Source of the DNA: Elmis aenea
Lineage: Eukaryota; Arthropoda; Insecta; Coleoptera; Elmidae
Direction of reading: 5' to 3'
DNA length: 64,000 bases
Assembly: GCA_947652605.1 (NCBI GenBank)
Contig: OX393577.1
Coordinates: 63,698,108-63,762,107 of the forward strand
Both the position numbers and the translations under genes were made by a program. The notes under the pieces are model-generated. The model worked only from the letters and a program-made list of their open reading frames with translations, was not told where the DNA came from and did no database searches. Shown piece by piece: positions 32,780 through 44,733 of the stretch. Every line of letters begins with the position of its first letter. Positions within the stretch are counted from its first letter, which is position 1.

Positions 32780-33519
32780 CAGAAAGGGTTACAGATACAT
32801 TGTGCCTGTCGAAGGGTTAAAGCAGATGTTTTTGTTGCTAATTAGTTATGTCTTTATTAAATATGCAATTTGTTACTATAAAGCTGAGCCTGTACTGACT
32901 GTACTTTATATTGATTTAATATTTTTAAATTACAATCCAAATGGATTTATGAAAAAAAAGCTGATGTAAAAATATGGATTAAAGGTGTACGAAGCCCATT
33001 TATCTTCCACATACCTTTTCAGACTCGCTCTAATCCGGGTTGCAAAGAATTCTTTTGTTTTTTTTTTATGTAATCGCCATTTAATATTATGGCTGCGAGC
33101 TCATTTAAATAAAGCTTTTTTTTAGGGATTTTAGCTCCTGTTTTAAGCCAGTAAAATAGTGCTGGCATATATTTCAAAGAGACTTGTCATGTAAAATAAA
33201 TTCTGTTAAAAACATAACCTAGTTAAAAACTAAACGAGATTTATTGCTAAGTTTTACAATTTTAAATCAAACATCCTATACAAAACTATTGTGGCTTCCG
33301 AAGTTTATATATTGAATGATGTATACTCAATAAATACATCTTGTTGCTTTATTAAGTATTTATAAAATATTGTTAACTTAGTGTATTTTAATTTTTAAAT
33401 GCATTATTAATTTCTAATCTTTAGTTAAACATTATATCTGTTTTCATCTCACGATTAAAATGAAATGTAGAAATTAGTGATTAACAAATGGCCAAAAATA
33501 AATAGTTCTTATTTAGTTA
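32780..33519. other. AT-rich spacer with no gene seen
   Basis: Poly-T/A runs and no frame. It ends at the AATAAT tail of the LINE on the minus strand. Confidence 0.5.
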
Positions 33520-34254
33520 TTATTATTTCCGCGGAGGTGGTCCCCTTTTAGGTTCCTGTACTGCGACTTGGGTCTATTGTACCCTCTGGTGATAACCCCT
33601 TAAAGAAGTCCTGTGTTTTTGTAAAACTCCAGGACTTTATTTAAGGGTGTTTTTCTTGACTCTTCTTGGTTGGCTTTTTCCATCTCCAGATGTCTACGCC
33701 AATAGGTTGTGAATCCTTCACACTGGCATATTACATGAAGAGGAAGTTCTTCTTCTTCACCACATCCTCTGCATATGTCGGTCTCTGAGAGCCCTATTAT
33801 GTAGAAGTGATTGTTTAGCCCACAGTGTCTTGTAGCTGCTCTAATTTCTACTCTACTAATCCTGAGCATTGCTCTGTCTTTTCATTAGAGACCATTGACA
33901 GGATAGCCTTAGAATGGGGTTGTCCAGCAACTTTTTTCCAATAAGCATTATGCCCTTGTATTAATATGTCATTAAGACACCGCTTGGCTGTTCCATAGGA
34001 TGTACCAACTGCGGGTTCTGGTATGAAGAAAGGTGTGTCGCTGCTAATTTTGGCTAGGCGATCTGCCTTCTCGTTCCCTGGTATATTAGTGTGCCCTGGG
34101 CACCATACCAGTTTAACGTTATTCCTGCTTCCTAGCACATTGAGTGCCCGTATGCAGTTCAGAACAAGTCCTGAATTTACTTCCGACGAGCCAAGAGTTT
34201 TTAACGCTGCTTGGCTGTCGGACACTATAAAGCAGGGTTGAGCAGATTTAAATC

Positions 34255-34350
34255 AATTGATTTAAATCACGATTTAAATCACGATTTAAATCACGATTTA
34301 AATCACGATTTAAATCACGATTTAAATCACGATTTAAATCATGATTTAAA
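34255..34350 (+). repeat. Tandem GATTTAAATCAC array, 12-bp unit
   Basis: Eight near-perfect copies of the 12-bp unit GATTTAAATCAC. Each unit contains the 10-bp palindrome ATTTAAAT flanked by G and C. It is the subterminal array of the hAT-like element and not a CRISPR array, because there are no variable spacers. Confidence 0.9.
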
Positions 34351-34639
34351 TCAAGTGATTTTTTTAAAAAAAATCATTGATTTAAATCAAGTGATTTAAA
34401 AAAAAATTATGAATTTAAATCACAGATTATATGAGTAGATACAATATAATATTTATAATAAAACAAAATTGTATTACTATTAGTAATTAAATACACGAAA
34501 TGGTGAATAAACCATATCAATTTGCTCTTGTAAAGTAATATTCATTGTGGAAATGCAATAATTCAAAAAATAAATGACAAGTTTTTGACGTTAGCGAAGT
34601 GAACAGTCAGTTTTTTTCAATTTCCATGGCACTCACTCT

Positions 34640-35260
34640 ATGGCTTCAATAACGATTTGAAGAAAAATGTCGAATATCTCGAAAAGTATGAGTTTTGGGT
34701 ATAGGACATACTTAACAAAATATGAAGCTCTTTTAAAGACGAATTCGATGACATAAAAAAATACAGGGGTTCGCATTTGAAAAAATCGAGTTACGAGCTT
34801 TTGAAAATCATGGAAGTTGCCACCTATTTATAAACACTCCTGTATGTGTGATTCAAATTTTTTCATATCGAGCGAACAGAGAATTTTTTTCTGCATGTCC
34901 ATACCAAATTAAAACTCTGTACTTCAAAATAACTTCAGGAGAATTTTTTAAATAAAGACTTAAAACCTTGAATAATTAAGAAAATTAATTTTTTTTTACA
35001 ACGCCGTATAAAAACCCTGTAGTATTTTATATTGATGCAAAGCTAAAATTAAGGCGGTCAAAAATATTAAATAAAAAATTGGGTGTTGTATTTGAAATAT
35101 AAAAGTTGCTATTAGTTCCAGAAAGGTGACTCACCCTGTATATTTAAAAATATTTTTATTGTGTTTAGAAAAAACTGTATAAAATAGCATTTGATTCAAC
35201 TTCATATCTCAAGCCGTTTAGCCACAATCGACCGATCCCACACTAATGACTCACCCTGTA
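34640..35260 (+). repeat. Diverged CAGGGTG-type repeat inside the hAT element
   Basis: AATATCTCGAAAAGTATGAG and TTTTGGGTATAGGACATACT near 34670-34710 resemble the start of repeat family J. GACTCACCCTGTATAT occurs twice, near 35128 and 35250. It is probably an old diverged member of the same repeat group trapped within the hAT element. Confidence 0.4.
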
Positions 35261-35700
35261 TATAATTAATTAAACATCACCATTTAGCACTGATTTTTTC
35301 AAAATTCTTAATCATTATATTTAATTTTTGATTTTCACAAAAATTCACCAATGAATTAAATATATTGGTTATTAAATTAATATATTAGCACAAAACAGAA
35401 ATAGCATGTGAATATGTCACTAAATTCGATAATATGGTACATTTGATTTAAATCAAAAAAATCTGATTTATTTGATTTAAATCAAAAAATCTGATTTAAA
35501 TCAAATAAATCGATTTTTTTGTTTTTTTTTAAATCATGATTTTTATCCACCCTGCATAAAGATTCTTTTTTTGTTTAGTTGGTAAATTAGTTCTTTTTCT
35601 TCTGCCTCTTTCAATTAATTGTTTTTTCTGGTTATTAGAGCTCTCCGCTTTGGTCGTCTTTCTGGCCTGTCGGTAATTTTACGAGCTATAATTATAATTT

Positions 35701-37180
35701 TGACTAAAATGCTGCTTGGTGTAGGTTTTTAAATAGGCAGGCGATTTTTTTAGAAATGCTTAGTGAAATAAGTTATTTTAATTAAACTCACTAATTTTTG
35801 TATTTAAATGACTTGCCTGTTTAATTCAAACTGTACTTATAACTTTAACGTGTTTCATTCGCCTTATAGAAGAAAAAAATAAGGCACAAACATTGTTAGT
35901 TTTGATTAAGAATTTTAAACTTAGTTGGAACATAATTTATAATGCAAGAGTAGGTACAAAGTTTGTTTATGAAATGAAAATTGATCGCCCGTGATTAATT
36001 TTAAACAGATTATTTAGTTTAACGTCTTAAGACCCGCTCGTCTTTCTACGAAAATAATAAAAATAACCAATCTGCGGTCAAATTCAAGTTCATGGCTTTG
36101 AAATTTAAGTGTTTATTTTTCATAATTTTAAACCGTCGTTTTTCAGCACCTTTTTATTCTCTTCGTTTTTGTCATTTGAAAAGGCATAGCCAGCACTTCG
36201 CTCTGAAATATTAAGTACTAATTTAGATGCCGTTGTTTTAAATAACATCAACTTTTATCGTTCTAATGTAGGCCCACAACATAACACAACAGATCCTCTG
36301 GCGGAACTTTCATCCAACGCTATTTATAAATTTAGTTGCACTATTAACTGACTCGGTGGCCCCATAAACTACATCAAATGGTAAAACTGTTTTATGTACA
36401 ATAAAATTCAGATGACAAACACGATTTCTTTGATATAAAACGAACGTATCAACTGGAACCGCAGTTTATCAACGCAAACTCCTTCAAAACTTTTTAATGT
36501 ATGCAGAAGCGTCCGAAAATAAACCGGTGATTCAGTACCGGTAGCCTGACATTAAGAGTGCATTTTAAATAAGCACAAAAAGACGACGCGGAATCGCACG
36601 TAGGTGAAAGCTGGCGTTAAGAACGACAAAATATATGGACGCAGTTAATTTTATTTGCCTGTTAGGCCCCCATGTTATTATACAATCAAATTAATTAGCG
36701 AGATTTAAACTGGTTTACTACCGAAAAAGATTATAACTAACTTCGGTGGCGCTGAGGATTCACGTGCTTCTATATTTCCACTCCGCGGGGACGGGCATAA
36801 ATAAGCCAACATGAAAAATATTTGTGTGTAAATAACCCGAGATGGTGACATTAGTAATTATGTACCATGAGTTGTATATTATACACTTTTAATTAACTTA
36901 TTAGATCTGTCACTTGAATTTATTAGTGATATTCATATGTTAATAGAAAAGCCGTGTCGCATACTGGGTGTAAACGATACGGCACTCATTAAATGTTTTT
37001 CCTGTAGATTTATTTGTGAAGTTTGCTGAAGCGCTAAATATGTCGTGTAATATGGTTAAGGCAGTGTTAATTAAGCCTATATTTAATTTTTATGTACTTC
37101 CTATTTCATAGGAAATAATTATATAGTTATTAATTTACTTTGGGCGGAACATATACTTTACAAATTTAAAAAAATGCCTG
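35701..37180. other. Less AT-rich, repeat-free stretch; no gene seen
   Basis: No frame. From about 36000 to 36850 the composition is balanced (for example GACTCGGTGGCCCCATAAAC and CTTCGGTGGCGCTGAGGATT), without low complexity. A candidate for single-copy regulatory DNA, by inference only. Confidence 0.4.
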
Positions 37181-37182
37181 TA

Positions 37183-38392
37183 CGGGTGGACCAAATTCGA
37201 ATGTTTTACGGGGTATCTCGGTTACCGTAATAGATAGCGAAAATCTGATTTCGGTCTCTTGGGCTATTTTTTTGAGAAAATAACACCTATGCAATCAGAT
37301 TTTTTCTATCGGATTCCATTTTGGCACTACAGACGAAAAATGAAATTTCATCATTTTTGAAAGTTTGCTGTAACTTCTTTATTAATTAAATTAGAACAAA
37401 ATGTTATAGAGGTTTTTTAAACAGATTTTTATGCTTAATTTTAAAAAAAAAGTAATTTTTTCTTAGCCTCCTTGACTTTCGAGATATGGAGTAAAATTAC
37501 ATTATTTTAAATGGAAACCCTAGTTGGCCATGACTTTATGTGAAAGAGCATTTTTTTAGCTTTTCAAAAATATATAGTTTTATATATTTTTTGCAAAAAA
37601 TAACCAAGATATGGCCAATTTTGTAAAAATTCGATCATCAAAGTTAGCCATGATTTCGTAAACAAGTGATGTTTGCAATTATTAAACAACTAAACGTCAT
37701 TGCCAAGTAAATCCTGAAACAACCGCTACGTTTTTATCACTTACAAAGTAATATTCTAACATATTAAACTTTTCGATGAGTTCAAATTTAGCCATGTTCA
37801 CAATACCACTATAAACAGTTATAAAATACAAAATAATACACGGATTTGCTTAAAAGTTAAAAAAATTACTTCTAAATGACGTTCAGTTGTTTAATAATTG
37901 CAAACATCACTTGTTTACGAAATCATGGCTAACTTTGATGATCGAATTTTTACAAAATTGGCTATATCTTGGCTATTTTTTGGAAGAAATATATAAAACT
38001 ATATATTTTTAAAAAGCTAAAAAAATACTCTTTCACATAAAGTCATGGCCGACTAGGGTTTCCATTTAAAAAAATGTAAGTTTACTCCATATCTCGAAAG
38101 TCAAGGAGGCTAAGAAAAAATTACTTTTGTTTTTAAATGAAGCATAGAAATCTGTATAAAAACCCTCTATAACATTTTGTTCTAATTTAATAAATAAAGA
38201 AAATACAGCAAATTTTCAAAAATGATGAAATTTCATTTTTCGTCTGTAGTGCCAAAATGGAATCCGATAAAAAAAATCTGATTGCATAGGCGTTATTTTC
38301 TCAAAAAAATAGCCAAAGAGACCGAAATCAGATTTTCGCTATCTATTACGGTAACCGAGATACCCCGTAAAACATTCGAATTTGGTCCACCC
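37183..38392. mobile_element. Large palindromic element E, 1.2 kb
   Basis: Arms of about 520 bp (37183-37703 and 37877-38392) are mirror copies at roughly 90% or better, with a spacer of about 175 bp. The ends read CGGGTGGACCAAATTCGAAT (left, one base lost or changed from CAGGGTGG) and TAGGGTGGACCAAATTCGAA (mirror of right). TA lies at both edges. GGGGTATCTCGGTTACCG is near each end. It abuts the 3' tail of the LINE that follows. Related to element H. No transposase remnant is recognised inside. Confidence 0.88.
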
Positions 38393-38709
38393 TACAATGT
38401 CTTCTTTTTCTTCTTGTTCTCCTTATTCTTACCTTTTTCTTACAAATCAGGTCCTCTTGTAACTTTCGGTGTCGAGGTATGCTTTTCTATTTCTATATTA
38501 AGTTTCTCCACTCCTGCCTATCGTTAGCTAATTGTGGCACATCTCTCCAGCCGGCTCTTTCTTCTTCTTGTCTCTGCCTCACATCTTTTTCCCATTTTAT
38601 TCTTGGTCTTCCTCTATTTTCTTTTCCCTCCATCTTCATTTTCCATCCTATTTTTGCGTATCTAGTATCTACTTTCTGGCATGCGTAGCAGTTGTCCAAG
38701 CCATCTTAA

Positions 38710-39674
38710 CCCTGGAGTGGTGGCGCCCTTTTGCATTTCACGAGTGGTGGCGCTGGGTCTGACAGACCCACTATTAAACACAATGTAATTAATTACCAAC
38801 CATATAAAATTTGTGTTTTTTTGTGAGTGTTTCTGTTGCCCAGGTATATTTTTTATAAACAGATTTTTTTTTAAAGCTGTCACATAATTTTGTTATAAGA
38901 AATTCAAAAAATACCAACGTGTCCTTACAATGGAAGAAATATTACATATGTAAACTAAAATTAAAAATGTATTTGATGAATGATGAAAATACCAAAAAAA
39001 TTATTTTTTTTCTTTATATAACACATTATGAGACATTATAAACAAGTTTTTGGCAGTGTCACACACACACAGGGCAGCGAAATTCTGCATTCTTCAGACA
39101 TAATTTTTTTTTTTACACATTTTTAAAAGTAATTTCCGATGAAGCTGGAAATTCGTGTTTTTTTTTGCTAATAGTGGTAAATTCTCGGTATCGCTTTCTC
39201 CTTCTTGTTCTATGTCTGTATCAGTCAAACGTGCCTTAACATTATCTTCTTCTCCTTCGGATTCTTCGTCGTCAAATTGTTCGTCAGCTTCAATGTCTAC
39301 TTCTTCTAATAAACGCAATAACCGCGCCTGTTCATCTTCGTAACTCATGTTTCTGTGATTAAAATTAATTTATAATTTAGTTCACTGAAAATGGTACACT
39401 TATTACTTACCACAAGCGATAAAAACAGGCGTATTCGTGGAATATTGAACTTGATATGAACGTTCGCTTAGTGGTGGCGCCGGGTCTGACAGACCCAAAA
39501 GGCTTCAAAAAGTTTGAAAAAAAACTATTTGCACTGTTCTTTCTGCACTAATCGCTAATATAGTGAATTTTAGGAAGGTACTGAAGGGCGGTAAAGTGTA
39601 CTTCCACCCCTCCCCTTTCTACACAAAATCTTGTGACGCTCGAGTCTGAGAGACCCGGCGCCACCGCTGCAGGG
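38710..39674 (-). mobile_element. piggyBac-like element 1
   Basis: Flanked by TTAA at 38706-38709 and 39675-39678. The ends CCCTGGAGTGGTGGCGCC and CCCTGCAGCGGTGGCGCC (mirror) define it. Inside each end lies a palindromic box GGGTCTGACAGACCC preceded by AGTGGTGGCGC (near 38742 and 39471), likely a transposase-binding repeat. It encodes only the N-terminal part of a transposase (39094-39348, minus). The remaining 960 bp are too short for a full piggyBac (about 2-2.5 kb), so it is an internal-deletion derivative. Confidence 0.92.
39094..39348 (-). pseudogene. N-terminal acidic segment of a piggyBac-like transposase
   Basis: 84 codons from ATG at 39348: MSYEDEQARLLRLLEEVDI, then ADEQFDDEESEGEEDNVKA and EQEGESDTENLPL. 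An acidic, low-complexity N-terminus of this kind precedes the DDE domain of piggyBac-like transposases. The frame stops where the DDE domain should begin, and no further transposase sequence follows before the left end. The position next to the 39674 terminus is correct for a transposase start. Confidence 0.7.
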
Positions 39675-39704
39675 TTAATTGATTCGTCTCCATCTTTTTC
39701 TTAA

Positions 39705-41380
39705 CACTAGAACCGCCAGAAAATGTTACTACCTTCAACCGCCGTTACCGGTCATTTTGACCGCTGTGTTTACATTAAGCCTTCTTACTGTTTGTAAAAT
39801 TTTATAACGTTTAACAACACAGATAAAGCATAATTAGATAATGTAATAATATTAGGCTGTGTAAGTACTGAAAAATAAATATTTTAACAAAAAATATATT
39901 AGCATAAATATTAATTAGCACAATTTAAACAAGTTACAGTTGTTTGTACACAGCACATTTTCCGCAGACATATTTTTTTAGACAAATCATAAACATTTGC
40001 AGTTTTGTTTGAGTTATATTGTTTAATTTGGCACTGGTGTCTTTTGAAAGCTTTGGGTTGGCCTTTACTGGCATCTTGGAGTAGCACTTTTTTGCAAATC
40101 TATATTCTCTTCCAAGTTCTTCAGCTATATGTAATATAATATCTCTTCTTGTCGTATTTTGACCTGTCACTTTCTTATAAATAACCCACGCATTAATTAA
40201 TGCTAGGTCTAAGATATTGTGGAAATTGTGAACAGGTCATCTCCATAAATCTGCATTTATGGGATATTTTTTGCCATTTGATCTAAAATATCAACGCCAC
40301 AGTTTGTCTCATTGTAAAATTTATTTGTTTTAGGTTTTTTCTTCTTTTCTTGATTTACTGTTATAGTTGTATGAAGGGTACTCAAAATAGTTTGCTTGAT
40401 ATATTTTCAGTGTACTATGTTCCAGTTTCATTATTGTAGTAGAATATAATAATTGCATTTTATTGTTTTTGCAAAGATATTGGAATTTTTTTCGTGTCCG
40501 TTTGATGGTGCCAACTATGGTCATTTTCAGCCAACTTATTTGCATAAAGAGTTGGTCCAGGGTTATCACGAATTATATTTATCGTAAGTGCATGTCCAGA
40601 AGAAGGGCTGTTCGGTGCTATAACCTCCCAAACGTCCAGCTTTTGAAGTTTGATTACTTCCGACTAGTAGAGTGACAAAGTTTTTTCGCATACGATGTTG
40701 GCTAACGTTGCCTTCCGGTACATTTGTTGTATTTGGATTAGTAATTACATTAATTTTACTGTTGCTAGATTCCCTACTAAGATTTGTAGTAATTGATTTA
40801 TCGTTTTTTCTATCTACAAGTGTGTCATCATCTTCTTCACTTTCTCCCACAGATTCATTTTCTGGTAACTTTTTTAATTCTTCTAAATATTTTAGCGCTG
40901 CCTCCTGTGAGGCAATGAGATGAACACATTTTGTCAATGCACTAGCACTAGCACAACAAAAATTGTGGGTCTGTATACTATATACAATACACACAGCAGA
41001 TCAATATATGCATTATGTATAACAATATTCCGCTAAAAAAATCAAACTTGCAGTTATATAACTTGCAAAATCATGAAATATAAAACAAGTAACTATTAAT
41101 AACCATGACAAAATTTGCTAAAACACTAAAACAATGAAATATCGTATGTAATGTAAACATTTTTAACAACGGTCAAATTGACCGTATTTGGTGGTTTAAG
41201 GTATAGAATTTGAATTTTCATAGAAATAATTTTTTTTAAATTTTGAAACTTGGTGTATTATAAGATAAAAAGAAGTTAGGAAAATTCATGAAAGCGCATA
41301 GTTGTCCTTAAAAGAATAACCGAATCAGCTAAATTTAAAGAACGAGAACGGTCAAATTGACCGCTGCGGCGGTTCTAGTG
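39705..41380 (-). mobile_element. piggyBac-like element 2
   Basis: Flanked by TTAA at 39701-39704 and 41381-41384, with terminal repeats CACTAGAACCGCC (13 bp, perfect). The palindromic box CGGTCAAATTGACCG (or CGGTCATTTTGACCG) occurs near 39750, 41170 and 41350, close to both ends. It is a different family from element 1 by end and box sequence. It contains transposase N- and C-terminal remnants in reverse orientation (39934-40994). It lies 22 bp from the TTAA of element 1. Confidence 0.92.
39934..40994 (-). pseudogene. Broken piggyBac-like transposase (N- and C-terminal pieces)
   Basis: The N-terminal piece (40994-40566) is acidic and Ser/Asn-rich: KYLEELKKLPENESVGESEE, then DDTLVDRKND. A middle piece near 40560-40330 gives TLDQLFMQISWLKMTIVGTI and KRTRKKF, corresponding to the L---KT-LVGTIR-NRK region. 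The C-terminal piece reads INAWVIYKK (frame upstream of 40170), GQNTTRRDIILHIAEELGRE and CLKKYVCGKCA. The last is the remnant of the Cys-rich PHD/RING-like tail of piggyBac transposases. The central DDE core with its Asp residues is deleted or unrecognisable. Frameshifts separate all pieces. Confidence 0.75.
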
Positions 41381-41650
41381 TTAATACATATCTGTTACTC
41401 CTAGGTTGTTTCGAATTTTTTCGTAACCGATTTTATCGATCAGTCTACGTCCCTCTATTCTTCTCAGAAATATCATTTCCTGTGCCTGTATTCTTTGTTT
41501 TTGGTTTTCTGTTAGTGTCCAATTTTCTGAACTGTACGTGAGAATGGGTACGTACACTGCATTAAAAACTTGGCAAACGTTTATTAGTGGTGTAGTAAAA
41601 TTTCGTCGCTGCCGCTATTCTATTATTCAGATCTTCCTCCAATTTACCAT

Positions 41651-43045
41651 TATAATTATTTAAAGATTTATTTTATAGTTATGTACTAAAAAAAAAGTTT
41701 TGTTAAAAATCATTTGTTTATATTATGCGAAGAAATTTTTCTGCAAGAAAAATTTGATCAGATTTGAGACTCCTGTCTCTTCATCAGTAGCTCTCTAAAT
41801 TATTTACATATACATAATTTCTTATGTCAGTAGGTACCTACAGTGTTTCCTAACCAAACGCTTATTTAAAAACATTCCACGTCTGTTATAAATTTAGAAA
41901 AACACATAAAAAGTCGTTTGATGTCGTTTTTTATGTTGTGGGCATGTATTTAGAATTTATTTTGTTTTAACGAATAAAAAACGGATAAACCAAGTCTCGT
42001 ACGTGTAGGCACGGTCCCCTGAACCTTCGTGGTCGTTGCGATGTCGTTCTGGTTTGAATAAATAGAAAAAGAACTCAAATGGACCGTGCAGCTGAAAATT
42101 TATCACCAAACTGGTAATTAGCTTGTCGAGAATTAATTTAAAAGCGGCGTCCAAACGTCGGACACACTTTTTATTGTTACGTCCAAGGTAACAAACACAG
42201 AACAGCGAAGTCGTGTGGCCAAACGTTAATCGTAAATTCAGCAAATGTGAAATACTTATTTCAACCTCGCGGCTGTTACGTTAGCGAAGGTTAAGGTCAC
42301 TACACACACAAATGTACATAATGTGTGATGTTTGCTGTGGGATTTGCACGGATTTATCTGAATGTATTAGCAACACAGCTTTCGTACGCACAAACAGGTG
42401 TATGAAATTCATTATTTGTGTTTGTCATGTTCGTGTGATATAACGCGAGGGTCGAGCTGAATTTATTGAGAATACAAAACACGGTTTATATTCTCTAAGA
42501 TTTTATTTTAAGTATTGCAATTCACAATTCTTATTTTCAGATCGTTAAAACGCGCAACCAATTTGTTTTCTGAGTACTTGTAAAATAACCGTGAACGGTA
42601 GCATAAACCCCTTCTCTGGAATTCTACTGAATCGATGCATCTAAGTAGTTCAGTTTTTATCAATTTCAAAATTCTAATTGCAGTAAAATAATATACAGGG
42701 TGTCCCGAAAATACATCTCTCCTTAAAGAAAATCTGGACCGGTTTTGATACTCTTGTTGTTTCATCAGTAGATCTTTTATCAATTTGCAAATATCTTGTT
42801 GTACTTCAAAATGTTTTTGTAGTTATTCTATTTAATGCATTGCTAATGATTTTTCTCTTTTGTTGGCGGTAAGTTTCCACTACAAATTCTTCGCAAATAC
42901 AAAGAAAGAACAGCTTTAAATGTGCAAAGTTCAGGTATTTTAAGTGAATTAGAATATTTTGAGACACAATCCTTTCGTAGCTATGTTAAACAGAAATGAA
43001 AAACCTACAGGTAATCAAAGTATGGCAGGTTCAGCTAATAATATA
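41651..43045. other. No gene seen; partial dispersed repeats
   Basis: Two related short blocks, near 41735-41810 and 42705-42785, share GA-ACTC-TG----TTCATCAGTAG and an ATTT-CAAATA end. The second begins with ACAGGGTGTCCCGAAAATAC, so it is one arm of a CAGGGTG element. A 91-codon frame at 42508-42783 minus lies over this repeat and is unassigned. Confidence 0.4.
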
Positions 43046-43373
43046 CAGGATGTCCCAATTATACACCGCCAAAAAGTAGGTGCATATTCCTGAGTGAAAA
43101 TGATCCTGACTATAAATCATACTTCCAATTACGTGTTTTCTTTCCAATTATCCCACAAACTCAATGGGAAACACCTAAACATTTCGGCCAAGTTTGATCG
43201 CTCTAGCTTAAACGGATAGGACGTAATCGATTTTTTGATTATTTTTTTTTGCAACTTTGGAGGTCTCTAACTTTGAAAGGAAGCATTTTCGGATAACAAA
43301 ATATTTGACAAATGGTCATCATTTTCACTCAGGAATATGCATTTTTTTGGCGGTGTATAATTGGAACACCCTG
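43046..43373. mobile_element. Short palindromic element F, CAGG(A/G)TGT ends
   Basis: Ends CAGGATGTCCCAATTATACA and CAGGGTGTTCCAATTATACA (mirror) are flanked by TA at 43044-43045 and 43374-43375. The arms of about 60-65 bp carry CACCGCCAAAAA and GCATATTCCTGAGTGAAAAT. The spacer is about 200 bp, non-coding. It is the smallest of the CAGGGTG set. Confidence 0.85.
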
Positions 43374-44733
43374 TATTATACATAATATGTAAGGAAATAT
43401 AACAGTGTTAAAGTCAGCCTATAAAAATTTTCAAAATTCTAATATTGCTAACCCAATAACTTGGTTATTCCAAAGTTTTTTCCTGTAATTTGAATTATAA
43501 TTGCAATTCTTGTAAAGTACAGTGTAAGTTTATGTATTTGACACTTAACCAAAGAACATCATATGATATTATCATGTAATATTTTTTTAAGTGATATATT
43601 TTAACCATTTCTCTCGACAAATAAAGTTTTTCCATGGATAGGTACATTGTCAGACGCTAGGGTTATTTCATTAATTTCAAAAAAAAGAATTACAAGTTAC
43701 ACGCTATTGGTAAAAGTAATTATTATTAATCATATGAAATATAAAACCTGCAGGTTCAATATAATTAATACGTTACACAACAAACTTTTTTTTTAAACTC
43801 ATCAAAGTAGGTTTTTTTTCATGCACACACGAGACCATATTTTTTTGGTGTATTCTATGAATCATTAAATTTAAAACCTATTTAGAGTTTGCGTGTAGTC
43901 CAATATGTAGCTGCAAAACTATTTAGATAAAAAATTTGCATAAGCATTTGTTCAATATAAAGTTAAATCTGATAATGAAACCCCATGTCGATTTAAATTA
44001 GAAACGTTAATAGCCATTTAGCTACTAATAGATTTTGACCTAGTAAATATATTGGTTACGTTAATAGCGAATGTACTTTTTTAAATTGATTTCCAATTCC
44101 ATTCTATACTGGCGAATGTTAAGGGCCAGTTAACGTGAGTCATTCCCAATTACCCCTTGTTTTTAAGCTATGTTTTTAATGTGAATTTTATTAAAAATGT
44201 ACTATAGCTGTTCACTACAATGTTTCAAAATAACTTGGCTAAAACTTCTTTAAATAAACTGTGATCAAATATACGCTTGTTAAATCAAGTGTTTTGACGT
44301 AGTCAGTTTAAGTATTTGCTCTTCAAGCAATTCAACATTCTGGTTCTCTCCTTATATATAAATCAGTGTGTGCGTGTGTTTGTGGATTTTATTATTTACT
44401 TTACTGATATTACATAAAATGTCCATAAACAGTGGATAGCGGTTTTTTGCTTATATCTCGTTAAAACCCACATTAATTATAAAAGTTTGTTTGAAGTAAC
44501 TCTTTTGGGCAACAAGTGAAGTACCTAAATAAACTTTAGTAGATGAATATTTATAAGTGTTTGGAGTTTTTTGGCTGTTTTGCCACACGGTTGTAGTGAG
44601 CTTTATTGGAAAACATGAAGTAATGAAAAGGACTTTTTTTTCGAATGTTTCATGCACCTTTATATTACTTTAAAAGCTGAGTCCCCTTTTTATCCCCTTT
44701 TTATTTTTTATTATTATTAATCGTATCCTTATA
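43374..44733. other. AT-rich DNA with no gene seen
   Basis: No frame or recognised repeat. Confidence 0.5.

Larger units (their letters stand above)
34233..35554. mobile_element. hAT-like element with GATTTAAATCA subterminal repeats
   Basis: The ends CAGGGTTGAGC and CAGGGTGGATAA (mirror) sit at an 8-bp duplication: CTATAAAG at 34225-34232 and C-ATAAAG at 35555-35561, the right copy having lost one base. Both ends carry GATTTAAATCA repeats: about nine tandem copies at the left and four or five at the right. No transposase frame is visible. Interior blocks at 34640-35260 carry CACCCTGTATA boxes and may be a further old insertion. The size is 1,322 bp. Confidence 0.85.
33520..35700 (-). pseudogene. 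LINE with RNase H domain, 3' part, split by a hAT element
   Basis: The minus strand carries FIVSDSQAALKTLGSSEVNS with the RNase H Asp, then VKLVWCPGHTNIPGNEKADR followed by LAK (the second acidic site). After one frameshift near 33850-33870 comes a Cys/His motif, CRGCGEEEELPLHVICQC, typical of the ORF end in I/R1-type LINEs, and a stop near 33600. An AATAAT-rich 3' tail lies at about 33520-33540. Upstream, KKRI at about 35560-35575 joins FIVSDSQ in frame when the hAT element is removed, so the LINE resumes on the far side (to about 35700, the last part uncertain). This LINE differs from the RTE- and Jockey-like ones because it keeps RNase H. Confidence 0.85.
38393..41650 (-). pseudogene. LINE reverse transcriptase tail hit twice by piggyBac
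   Basis: Right-hand part (41385-41650, minus): NNRIAAATKFYYTTINK, degraded YVPILTYSSE-like text, ISEKNRGT, and RLRKNSK. The middle 22-24 bp (39679-39700) and the left part (38393-38705) then give KMETNQ and LRWLGQLLRMPESRYAKIGW, followed by NRGRPRIKWEKDVRQRQEEE and DRQEWRNLI, the usual C-terminus of RTE-like LINEs. Both TTAA sites fall within this tail, and excising both piggyBac elements makes the tail contiguous. 5'-truncated and dead. Confidence 0.8.

Noticed and set aside
34243..34399. Regular short repeats that could suggest a CRISPR array or an HDLN-repeat protein
   Set aside because: There are no variable spacers, the unit is tandem with a 12-bp period, the DNA is eukaryotic, and it lies at a hAT end.
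38282..38762. Overlapping plus-strand Phe/Ser-rich frames
   Set aside because: They are antisense to the LINE tail and to the arm of palindrome E.
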